Source: an uncultured Eubacteriales bacterium (GTDB lineage: Bacteria > Bacillota > Clostridia > Oscillospirales > Oscillospiraceae). From it: a stretch of DNA of 8,031 bases. The stretch lies in assembly GCA_934597725.1 (NCBI GenBank), contig CAKTSK010000049.1:1-8031 (forward strand). The letters are read 5' to 3'. Shown here piece by piece: positions 1 through 6,567 of the stretch. Below the pieces are notes generated by a model, which ran no database searches, was not told where the DNA came from, and saw only the letters and a program-made list of their open reading frames with translations. The first letter of the stretch is position 1. Each line of letters begins with the position of its first letter. The translations under genes and the position numbers were made by a program.

Positions 1-123
1 TGGTGCTCTTTCTCCTGCTTTCTCCAGAGAAAGCAGGCCCCGCCACGGGCAGTGGCCCCCCGGAGGTGGCACCTCCATCTGTCGTTGCCTACAGTAGGCA
101 AATCCCCGCCGTTGAGAACGGCG
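1..123 (+). repeat. Multi-hairpin intergenic element, copy 1 (cut by the window start)
   Basis: This non-coding stretch after ileS is a chain of five hairpins: 14-23/28-37 (10 bp, 4-nt loop), 42-46/52-56 (5 bp), 62-67/71-76 (6 bp), 85-91/95-101 (7 bp, 3-nt loop) and 107-113/117-123 (7 bp, 3-nt loop). All stems are perfect. The same series occurs in reverse orientation at 7872-8016. Positions 1-37 match the reverse complement of 7963-7999 at 33 of 37 bases, and positions 45-60 also match. The last hairpin ends one base before the ileS stop codon, so the element is inserted or trimmed exactly at the gene's 3' end. No stem is followed by a T run on either strand, so it does not look like a standard intrinsic terminator. 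The match begins inside a further hairpin seen in copy 2, so this copy probably continues to the left of the window. Confidence 0.8.
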
Positions 124-124
124 C

Positions 125-2881
125 TCAAACCAAGCTCTGAATGACTGCGTGGCAGCGCGGGCAAAGCCCTTCCCCATCCACGGTGGGCAGCACTTTCCAG
201 CACCGCTGGCACTTCTCGCCGGCAGCCTCGGCCACCTCGGCGGCCAGGGCCTCCCCGGCCACGACCTCCACCTGGGAGACGATGAGCAGGTCGGCCAGCT
301 CCTGGGGCGCCAGATCCGCCAGGAACTTCTCCTCCTCGGTCACCGTCAGGGTGATCCTGGCCTCCAGGCTCTTGCCGATCTTCTTGCTGCTCCGGGCGCT
401 CTCCAGCGCGCCGTTGACCACGTCCCGCACCCGGATGATCTTCTCCCACTTGGCCATGGTCTCGGCCTCCAGGGCGTAGGCGGTGAAGGGCTGGTTCATG
501 TCGTTGAAGACCACGTTCCGGCCATCCACGCCCTCGGGGTGGGTCATGGACTGCCAGATCTCGTCGCCGGTGAAGCACAGCACCGGGGCCATGATCTTGG
601 TCATGGTGTCCAGGATGAAATACAGGGCCGTCTGGGCCGAGCGCCGGGGCAGGGAGTCCTTCCCCTCGCAGTACAGCCGGTCCTTCAGGATGTCCAGATA
701 GAAGTTGGACATCTCCACCACGCAGAAGTCGTTGACGGCGTGGGTGACCACGTTGAAGTCGTAGTCGTCATAGCCCTGGAAGCACTTGACGATCAGGGCG
801 TTCAGGCGGGTGATGGCCCACCGGTCCAGCTCCAGCATCTCGGCGGGAGCCACCAGGTGGTTGGGGTCGAACCCGTTCAGGTTGCCCAGGCAGTACCGGG
901 CGGTGTTGCGGAACTTCAGATAGTTCTGGCTCAGCTGCTTGAAGATCTTCTCCGAGCAGCGCATGTCCGCGTGGTAATCGGCAGAAGCGGCCCAGAGCCG
1001 AATCAGGTCCGCGCCGTACTTGTTCATAATGTCATAGGGGTCCACGCCGTTGCCCAGCGACTTGTGCATGGCCTTGCCTTCCCCGTCCACGGTCCAGCCG
1101 TGGGTGATGCAGGTCTTGAAGGGGGCCTGGGCCACACCGGTGGAGCCCACGGCGGTGAGCAGGGCGGCCTGGAACCAGCCGCGATACTGGTCCAGCCCTT
1201 CCATGTATACGTCAGCCGGCCAGAAGCCCTGGTCCTTCTTCATGGAAGCCAGGTGGGTGGAGCCGGAGTCGAACCAGCCGTCCAGGGTGTCCTCCTCCTT
1301 GGTAAAGCCCGCAGCCTTGCCGCAGTGGGGGCAGGTGAAGCCGGCGGGGAGGATCTCCTCGGCCTGCTTGGCAAACCAGGCGTTGGAGCCTTCGGCGGCA
1401 AACAGGTCGGAGATGAGCTGGATGGTCTCGTCGGTGACGATGGGCTTGCCGCAGTCGGCGCAGTAGAACACCGGGATGGGCAGGCCCCACCGGCGCTGAC
1501 GGGAGATGCACCAGTCGGTGCGCTCCCGGACCATGGCCTTCATCCGGTCCTGGCCCCAGCCGGGGACCCAGCGCACGTCGTCGCAGGCGGCGCAGGCCTC
1601 GTCCTTGAAGGTCTCCACCGAGCAGAACCACTGGGGGGTGGCCCGGAAGATGATGGGGTTCTTGCAGCGCCAGCAGTGGGGGTAGGAGTGGACGATGTTC
1701 TCCGAGGCGAAGAGCACGCCGCTCTCCTTCATGTCCGCCAGAATGATGGGGTTGGATTCGTCGGTCTTCAGGCCGGCATACTTGCCGGCGTAGTCCGTGT
1801 GGCGGCCCTGGTCGTCCACGGGCACCACCATGTCCATGCCGTAGCGCTTGCAGGTCTCATAGTCGTCGGCGCCGAAGCCGGGGGCGGTGTGGACGCAGCC
1901 GGTACCGGAGTCCATGGTGACATAGTCGGCCAGCACCAGCCGGGAGGTTTTGGGCAGGAAGGGGTGGTCGGCCAGCATGTTCTCAAAGAAGGAGCCGGGG
2001 TGGGAGGCCAGGATCTCATACTGCTCCACGCCGCCCACTTCCATGACCTTCTTGGCAAGGGCCTCGGCCAGGATGTAGATCTCCCCGTTGGCGGCCTTCA
2101 CCAGCACATAGGTCTCCTCCGGGTGCAGGGCGATGGCCAGGTTGCCGGGCAGGGTCCAGATGGTGGTGGTCCAGATGAGGAAGAAGACCTTGCTCTTGTC
2201 CACGCCGTCCAGCTTGCCCTGGTCGTCCTTCAGGGGGAACTTCACATAGGCGGTGGTGCAGGGATCATCCTGATACTCGATCTCGGCCTCGGCCAGGGCG
2301 GTCTCGTCGTGGGGGCACCAATAGACGGGCTTGAGGCCCTTGTAGATGTAGCCCCGCTGGTACATCCGGCCAAACACCTTGACCTCTTCCGCCTCAAAGG
2401 AGGGGTTCATGGTCAGGTAGGGGTGTTCCCAGTCGCCCAGGGCGCCCAGGCGCTGGAAGCCCTCGCTCTGCACGTCCACATAGTGCTGGGCAAACTCCTG
2501 GCAGGCCGAGCGGAACTCGGTGACGGGCATCTGCTTGCGGTTGAGCTTGTTCTGCTTGATGATAGCCGACTCAATGGGCATGCCGTGGTTGTCCCAGCCG
2601 GGGATGTAGGGGGTGCAGCAGCCCCGCATGGCGTGGGAGCGGACGATGATGTCCTTGATGGACTTGTTCAGGGCGTGGCCCATGTGCAGCGCGCCGTTGG
2701 AGAAGGGAGGGCCGTCGTGGAGGGAGAAGCGGGGCTTGTTGGCGTTCTTCTTCAGCAGCTCGCCGTAAACGTCCAGCTTCTTCCAGGCCCGGAGCATCTC
2801 GGGCTCCCGCTTGGGCAGACCGGCCCGCATGGGGAAGTCGGTCTTGGGCAGTTGGATGGTTGCGTTATAATCCTGAGGCAT
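125..2881 (-). CDS. ileS: Isoleucyl-tRNA synthetase (IleRS, class I)
   Basis: This cytoplasmic enzyme attaches isoleucine to tRNA-Ile using ATP. The 918-residue length is normal for a full bacterial IleRS. The HIGH signature is HMGH at 66-69 and the KMSKS loop is the variant AMHKS at 604-608. The CP1 editing domain shows the threonine triplet at 238-240 followed by WTLPGN, and HTAPGFGADD at 331-340, whose final Asp aligns with the editing Asp. Cysteine pairs at 474/477 and 517/520 lie in the catalytic insertion, and DGWFDSG is at 534-540. The C-terminal zinc knuckle has Cys 891, 894, 907 and 910, as in the common IleS1 type and unlike mupirocin-resistant IleS2. The ATG at 2881 is preceded by AAGGAG with a rather long 13-nt spacer. 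It is the last gene of the divIVA cluster, separated by 113 bp with hairpins. No T-box was recognised. Confidence 0.98.
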   Translation of the reverse strand: MPQDYNATIQLPKTDFPMRAGLPKREPEMLRAWKKLDVYGELLKKNANKPRFSLHDGPPFSNGALHMGHALNKSIKDIIVRSHAMRGCCTPYIPGWDNHGMPIESAIIKQNKLNRKQMPVTEFRSACQEFAQHYVDVQSEGFQRLGALGDWEHPYLTMNPSFEAEEVKVFGRMYQRGYIYKGLKPVYWCPHDETALAEAEIEYQDDPCTTAYVKFPLKDDQGKLDGVDKSKVFFLIWTTTIWTLPGNLAIALHPEETYVLVKAANGEIYILAEALAKKVMEVGGVEQYEILASHPGSFFENMLADHPFLPKTSRLVLADYVTMDSGTGCVHTAPGFGADDYETCKRYGMDMVVPVDDQGRHTDYAGKYAGLKTDESNPIILADMKESGVLFASENIVHSYPHCWRCKNPIIFRATPQWFCSVETFKDEACAACDDVRWVPGWGQDRMKAMVRERTDWCISRQRRWGLPIPVFYCADCGKPIVTDETIQLISDLFAAEGSNAWFAKQAEEILPAGFTCPHCGKAAGFTKEEDTLDGWFDSGSTHLASMKKDQGFWPADVYMEGLDQYRGWFQAALLTAVGSTGVAQAPFKTCITHGWTVDGEGKAMHKSLGNGVDPYDIMNKYGADLIRLWAASADYHADMRCSEKIFKQLSQNYLKFRNTARYCLGNLNGFDPNHLVAPAEMLELDRWAITRLNALIVKCFQGYDDYDFNVVTHAVNDFCVVEMSNFYLDILKDRLYCEGKDSLPRRSAQTALYFILDTMTKIMAPVLCFTGDEIWQSMTHPEGVDGRNVVFNDMNQPFTAYALEAETMAKWEKIIRVRDVVNGALESARSSKKIGKSLEARITLTVTEEEKFLADLAPQELADLLIVSQVEVVAGEALAAEVAEAAGEKCQRCWKVLPTVDGEGLCPRCHAVIQSLV

Positions 2882-2909
2882 GGTTGACTGTTCACTCCTT
2901 CTATCGTTG

Positions 2910-2927
2910 CCCCTCGCCGGGGAGGGG
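2910..2927 (-). other. Small hairpin in the ileS leader
   Basis: CCCCTC at 2910-2915 pairs with GAGGGG at 2922-2927 around a 6-nt loop, just upstream of the ileS ribosome binding site at 2895-2900. It has no T run after it on the minus strand, so it is not an obvious terminator. It could affect ileS translation or mRNA stability, but this is only inference from position. Confidence 0.4.
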
Positions 2928-2948
2928 TCTCTTTCTCTGTGACAGACA

Positions 2949-2982
2949 ACGGAACCTGCCCGGAGCTCCGGCCAGGTTCCGT
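2949..2982 (-). terminator. Strong hairpin between divIVA and ileS, possible weak terminator
   Basis: ACGGAACCTG at 2949-2958 pairs perfectly with CAGGTTCCGT at 2973-2982. Inside, after one mismatch, CCGG pairs with CCGG around AGCT. On the minus strand the stem is followed by TTGTCTGTC, which is T-rich but interrupted. It may act as a partial terminator that lowers ileS expression relative to divIVA, or as an mRNA-stabilising or processing structure. It begins 12 bases after the divIVA stop codon. No clear promoter was seen between it and ileS, so ileS is likely to depend on read-through. Confidence 0.5.
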
Positions 2983-2994
2983 GTGTGACGGCGG

Positions 2995-3684
2995 TTATTC
3001 GATCTCGTGGTCCTTGCCGGGCTGGTTCTGTTCGCCGGCCCGGGCTTCCTCCGGCCCTTCGCTGCCGCCGGCCTCCGCCGGCTCGAAGATCTTGGCCATG
3101 GATGCCTCGATGTCCTGGGCCACCTCCTCCTGCCGGGCAGGGGGCACGGTGACCGACGGATCGGCGGCCACGGAAGCAGCCGTCAGGTTGGACAGGCTGC
3201 CGATGTATTGGATCTGCTTGGTATACAGCTGCTTGAGCTGGCCGATATAGGCGGTGGTGGCGGCCCGGGCGGCGTTGAGCCGGGCCTGTTCGTTGGCCAG
3301 GTTCTGGCGGGCCTGCTCCAGCCGGGCCAGGACGGCCTGCTCCTCCTGTTCCATCTGGGCCCGCACGGCCTGGCTGCGTTCTTCCACGGCGGCCACGGCG
3401 TCGTCGATGGCGGCCTGCTTCTGGGCTTCGCCTTCCTTGACCATGGCGTCGGCCATTTTCTGGGCGGAGTGGAGGGTCATGCGCATGGCATCCTCTGTGG
3501 CGCGGTACTCCTCCACTTTGTCCACCAAGACCTTCATCTTGTTCTTCAGGGAGGCATTCTCCTGGTACAAGGTGCGGTAATCCTCGATCAGGCTGTCCAA
3601 AAAGGTGTCCACCTGGAGCATATTATAGCCGCCAAAAGAGGATTTCGGAAACACATGGGCTTCCGCTTCCTGTGGTGTTAACAT
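2995..3684 (-). CDS. divIVA: DivIVA-family cell-division/polarity protein
   Basis: DivIVA proteins bind negatively curved membrane at the septum and poles and recruit division or cell-wall factors. The N-terminal lipid-binding domain is typical, with FPKSSFGGYNMLQVDTFLD at about 12-30 followed by a short linker into a coiled coil. The segment from about 33 to 165 is rich in Ala, Gln, Glu and Lys and is predicted to be long parallel coiled coil; it includes KMKVLVDKVEEYR at about 49-61. The tail from about 170 to 229 is low in complexity, rich in Pro, Gly and Glu, and probably disordered. The length of 229 residues is in the family's range. The ATG has AGGAG 9 nt upstream. It follows sepF by 44 bp, the usual Firmicutes order, although ylmG and ylmH, which often lie between them, are missing. 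The family assignment is sure; the exact partner set is not visible. Confidence 0.95.
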   Translation of the reverse strand: MLTPQEAEAHVFPKSSFGGYNMLQVDTFLDSLIEDYRTLYQENASLKNKMKVLVDKVEEYRATEDAMRMTLHSAQKMADAMVKEGEAQKQAAIDDAVAAVEERSQAVRAQMEQEEQAVLARLEQARQNLANEQARLNAARAATTAYIGQLKQLYTKQIQYIGSLSNLTAASVAADPSVTVPPARQEEVAQDIEASMAKIFEPAEAGGSEGPEEARAGEQNQPGKDHEIE

Positions 3685-3728
3685 GATCGCTCACTCCTAT
3701 CCCTTGTTTCTGTCTGCGGGACCTGCGC

Positions 3729-4229
3729 TCAGACGTACAGGCCGTTGTTCTCCAGCTCGTCGATCAGATCCCCCATGATATCTACGTTATACGGGGTGAC
3801 GATGTAGGTCTGCAGCGCCACTTTCTTGATCTTTCCCTCCTGGGCATAGGCCACGCCGGACAGGAAGTCCAGCAGGCGGCGGGCCACGTCCCGCTCGGTC
3901 TTTTCCAGGTTGAGGACCACCGTGCGCTTGTCCCGCAGGTGGTCGGCGATCTCGGACGCGTTTTCATACCGCTCGGGCTTGACCAGGACCACCTGCAGCT
4001 GGGTGGTGGCGTGGATGTTGACCACCTTGCCGCCGGTGTTGCGGCGCACAGGCTCCTGGTATTCCCGCTCCCGGCGGCGGGGCGGCTCTTCCCGGGGAGG
4101 GGGAGGGGGCGCGGCGGCCTCCGGCTCCTCCTCTTCCTCTTCGTAGACGTCTTCTTCCTCGTCGTAATCGTCTTCCATCTCGTCCTCATAAGGACGGGCC
4201 AAACGCTTGATCTCGTCTAAAAATCCCAT
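3729..4229 (-). CDS. sepF: SepF, FtsZ-binding cell-division protein
   Basis: SepF anchors FtsZ filaments to the membrane and forms arcs or rings at the septum. The N-terminal MGFLDEIKRLARP is the amphipathic membrane-targeting helix. Residues 14-60 form an unusually acidic linker with runs of Asp and Glu, then a run of five prolines (41-45) and an Arg-rich patch; it is presumably disordered. The C-terminal SepF (DUF552) domain spans about 68-166, with VVNIHATTQLQVVLVKP at its start and FLSG at 122-125, which holds the conserved glycine of the dimer/polymer interface. The length of 166 residues is normal. The start ATG is fixed by the helix. The upstream site is an atypical AGGGGG about 11 nt away, so initiation may be weak or supported by other leader features. 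It lies 53 bp after the yggS-like gene and 44 bp before divIVA. Confidence 0.95.
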   Translation of the reverse strand: MGFLDEIKRLARPYEDEMEDDYDEEEDVYEEEEEEPEAAAPPPPPREEPPRRREREYQEPVRRNTGGKVVNIHATTQLQVVLVKPERYENASEIADHLRDKRTVVLNLEKTERDVARRLLDFLSGVAYAQEGKIKKVALQTYIVTPYNVDIMGDLIDELENNGLYV

Positions 4230-4282
4230 GGTTGTTGTAACCCCCTAAACAATATCAAAACACTGCACCGGCAGCGGGCGCC

Positions 4283-5014
4283 TCATCCCTGGGGATGCCA
4301 GGGGGGGCGGGCGCCAAAGAGCGCGGTTCCCACTCGCACCATGGTGGACCCGCCTTCGATGGCCAGGGGATAATCCCCGCTCATACCCATGGAAAGGCAG
4401 TCAATAGTAACGCCATTATCCCCTAATTTCTCCTTCATGTCAACAAAAAGCTGATAAGTTTCTTGGAAAAAGGCCCGATTTTCTTCCTCCGTGGCGGTGG
4501 CGGGGGGGATGCACATGAGCCCCCGCAGACGCAGGTGGGGGCACTGGAGGGCGTGCTCTGCCAGGGCCAGGATCTCCTGGCGGCCAGCGCCGCCCTTGCT
4601 GTCCTCGTCGCCGATGTTCACCTCCAGCAGGATCTCCTGGACCACGTCCACCTTGGCGGCCTGTTTTTCCAGGGCGTCCATAAGGCGCACCGAGTCCACC
4701 GACTCGATCATGTCCACCTTGCCCACCACGAACTTGACCTTGTTGGTCTGCAGGTGGCCGATGAAGTGGACCCTGGCCCCTTCATAGGCGTTGTCCTCCA
4801 GGTGGGCCACCAGCTCCTGCACCCGGTTCTCGCCGCACACGGTGATGCCGGCGCGGATGGCGTTGCGGATGGTCTCGGAGGTCTGGACCTTGGTGGCTGC
4901 CGCCAGGGTGATCTCAGCCGGGTCGCGCCCGGCCCGCCGGGCGGCCTGGGCCATGTTCTCGCGGACCGCCGCAACATTGGCGGCGATGGTCTCGTAACGT
5001 TTTGTCTCTGTCAT
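4283..5014 (-). CDS. YggS/YlmE-family PLP-binding protein (PLPBP)
   Basis: This is a single-domain alanine-racemase-fold protein that binds pyridoxal 5'-phosphate and is linked in other bacteria to vitamin B6 and amino-acid/keto-acid homeostasis; it has no proven catalytic reaction. The PLP lysine is Lys42 in LAAATKVQ. Other family motifs are GENRVQE at 61-67, HFIGHLQTNK at 83-92, LEVNIGDEDSKGG at about 130-142 and LSMGMSGDYPLAI at 207-219, followed by a phosphate-binding segment with STMVRVGTALFG. The 243-residue length is slightly above the typical 230 or so. The ATG lies only 2 bp after the stop of the HlyD-like gene, with AAAGG inside that gene's end, so the two are probably translationally coupled. 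In Bacillus the orthologue ylmE also precedes sepF, so the position is conserved. Confidence 0.95.
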   Translation of the reverse strand: MTETKRYETIAANVAAVRENMAQAARRAGRDPAEITLAAATKVQTSETIRNAIRAGITVCGENRVQELVAHLEDNAYEGARVHFIGHLQTNKVKFVVGKVDMIESVDSVRLMDALEKQAAKVDVVQEILLEVNIGDEDSKGGAGRQEILALAEHALQCPHLRLRGLMCIPPATATEEENRAFFQETYQLFVDMKEKLGDNGVTIDCLSMGMSGDYPLAIEGGSTMVRVGTALFGARPPWHPQG

Positions 5015-5016
5015 GG

Positions 5017-6243
5017 TTAACGTACCACCTTTCCATCGTACAGTTCTTCTGCGGCCAGGACCACCTCGTCCCCGGCCTTCAGCAGGCGGGTGTCCTCCTC
5101 GCTGCGGGGGGCGGGCTTGACCAGATAGCTGGTCTCATCCTCGGCCAGGATCTCCACCGGCCGGAACCGGGCCTTCTGGGCCACCAGCACATACACGCCC
5201 TGCTCGTTCTTCTCCGAGATCCGCAGGGCCTGCTTGGGCACCCGGATGCCCTCGCTGCTGTAAAAGATCACCCGGCCGCTCTCCTGGCGCAGGTCCTCGG
5301 CCTTGTTGTCGTTCTGGGACGAGCGCAGGAGGATGACCACCTGATCCTGCTGGACCTCGCCGATCTGGTAGACCTCCATGGGCAGGCTGGCGGACAGGGA
5401 GTTGAAATACACGTCCACATCGCTGCCCACCGAGAAGCGGCTGGTGGTCTCGCCGGGCACGGTAATGGCGTAGTACCACACGGCGTTGCTCACCAGCTTG
5501 CCCAGGCAGTTGGGGTCGGCCTGGGGGGAGAGCTGGGAAAAGGCCGCCAGATCCTTGGGGCTCAGCCCATGCAGCATGTCCGGGGTGAGCAGGCTCTCGT
5601 AGCCGTCCACATAGGAGGAGAACAGCCCGGAGACCTCCGCCTTGATGGAGGTGGCCTTGGCCTGGCTGGACTGAAGGGCATCGTACTGCTTCTGCAGCTC
5701 CGCCGCGGCCTGGGTCATGGCGGCAGTGGCCTCGGAGGAGACCAGGAACTCCCGCCGGAGCACCAGCTTGCGGTAGGTCTCCGTCTGCTCGGCCAGGCTG
5801 CTGTAGTTGCCCGCCGAGGAGGACGTGCGCAGGCTGGTCATGGCGGTGAGCATCTGGTCGTCCAGGATCACCCCCGAGGGGGACTCGGCAAAGGTGGCGT
5901 ATTGCAGGGCGCTCAGGTCGCTGCGCACCTGGGCCAGCTGTTCCTGGTCCTCCACATAGCTCTCGTCCTGGTAGATCACAGCCAGCTCCTGGCCCTTGCC
6001 CACTTTTTCCCCTTCCTCTCGTTTCAGCTGGACCATGCCCTCCACGCCGGCCACCGCCTGTTCCGAGCGGACCACCCAGCCGGAGGTCTCCACGCTGGTC
6101 TCCATGGTGTCGGTATAGGCCAGGGTGAACTGGAAGGGGTCCCGCAGGCCCATCCAGGCCGAGCAGATGAGGTATGCCACGATGGCAATGATCACCAACG
6201 GCATGGCGATCCGGGAAAAAATGGTTCCCTTTTGTTGGTTCAT
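5017..6243 (-). CDS. Membrane-anchored HlyD/RND-adaptor-like protein
   Basis: This is a 408-residue protein with a short cytoplasmic N-terminus, one membrane segment at about 11-31 (RIAMPLVIIAIVAYLICSAW) and a large outer part. Residues about 50-95 (ETSGWVVRSE, then VQLKREEGEKVGKGQELAVI) look like half of a lipoyl-like barrel-sandwich domain. About 95-205 is helical or coiled coil. About 255-408 has beta segments typical of membrane-fusion adaptors, such as GIRVPKQALRI and LLKAGDEVVL. No transporter or outer-membrane partner is encoded here, so an export role is unproven. Because it sits between hfq and the yggS-sepF-divIVA genes, an envelope or division role is a reasonable inference. The ATG at 6243 was chosen over the GTG at 6249 because AAAGG lies 8 nt before the ATG but only about 2 nt before the GTG. 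The gene starts 38 bp after hfq. Confidence 0.82.
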   Translation of the reverse strand: MNQQKGTIFSRIAMPLVIIAIVAYLICSAWMGLRDPFQFTLAYTDTMETSVETSGWVVRSEQAVAGVEGMVQLKREEGEKVGKGQELAVIYQDESYVEDQEQLAQVRSDLSALQYATFAESPSGVILDDQMLTAMTSLRTSSSAGNYSSLAEQTETYRKLVLRREFLVSSEATAAMTQAAAELQKQYDALQSSQAKATSIKAEVSGLFSSYVDGYESLLTPDMLHGLSPKDLAAFSQLSPQADPNCLGKLVSNAVWYYAITVPGETTSRFSVGSDVDVYFNSLSASLPMEVYQIGEVQQDQVVILLRSSQNDNKAEDLRQESGRVIFYSSEGIRVPKQALRISEKNEQGVYVLVAQKARFRPVEILAEDETSYLVKPAPRSEEDTRLLKAGDEVVLAAEELYDGKVVR

Positions 6244-6281
6244 AGGCACTGCCTTTCTTTGTTGCTTTCCCCCGGCAGGGG

Positions 6282-6536
6282 TCAGTCGGGGTCCTCCTCC
6301 CAGGACAGCGGCCGTTCGGGCACGACGGTGGAGATGGCGTGTTTGTAGACCATCTGCTGTTTTCCGTCGCTGTAGATGACCACCACGAAGGGGTCGAAGC
6401 CGCGGATCTCACCCCGGATCTGGAAGCCGTTGACCAAAAAGACCGTGGCTCCCATCCGGCTGCGGCGCAGCTTGGCCAGGAGGGAATCCTGTAGATTGCG
6501 TTTTCTCTGTTGTACGGGGCTTTGGGTCTGTTGCAT
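6282..6536 (-). CDS. hfq: Hfq RNA chaperone
   Basis: Hfq is a hexameric Sm-like protein that binds small RNAs and mRNAs and guides base pairing or decay. The 84-residue product has the Sm1 core with NLQDSLLAKLRR at 14-25 (Gln16 and Asp17 are in the U-binding proximal face region) and VFLVNGFQIRGEIRGFDPF at 32-50. The Sm2 signature is YKHAISTVVP at 64-73, with the conserved Tyr-Lys-His. The C-terminal tail is very short and acidic (WEEDPD), as is common in Gram-positive Hfq. The ATG has AAAGGAG 9 nt upstream. It begins 30 bp after the miaA stop; the miaA-hfq pairing is also conserved in many proteobacteria. The start region lies next to an inverted repeat described separately. Confidence 0.97.
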   Translation of the reverse strand: MQQTQSPVQQRKRNLQDSLLAKLRRSRMGATVFLVNGFQIRGEIRGFDPFVVVIYSDGKQQMVYKHAISTVVPERPLSWEEDPD

Positions 6537-6539
6537 AGT

Positions 6540-6567
6540 GACGCACTCCTTTTTCTTTTGGTGCGTC
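6540..6567 (-). promoter_or_regulatory. Inverted repeat presenting the hfq ribosome binding site in an A-rich loop
   Basis: GACGCAC at 6540-6546 is a perfect 7-bp inverted repeat with GTGCGTC at 6561-6567. On the minus strand the 14-nt loop is purine-rich and contains most of the hfq Shine-Dalgarno sequence AAAGGAG. The stem begins at the last base of the miaA stop codon and ends 3 bases before the hfq ATG. Known Hfq distal faces bind A-rich purine tracts, and E. coli Hfq represses its own translation through its leader, so autoregulation is possible here. That function is inferred. Confidence 0.5.

Noticed and set aside
1..123. Rho-independent terminator for ileS
   Set aside because: The stems are strong, but none is followed by a T run on the minus strand. 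Rho-dependent or structure-based 3' end formation remains possible.
4230..4282. Promoter for sepF in the yggS-sepF gap
   Set aside because: A TTGATA-like box exists, but nothing resembling a -10 box lies at proper spacing before the start codon.
5002..6348. Long open frame (448 codons) on the plus strand opposite the HlyD-like gene, with similar ones opposite ileS and miaA
   Set aside because: They are antisense shadows of high-GC genes, dominated by Gly, His, Leu and Val, with no recognisable domain.
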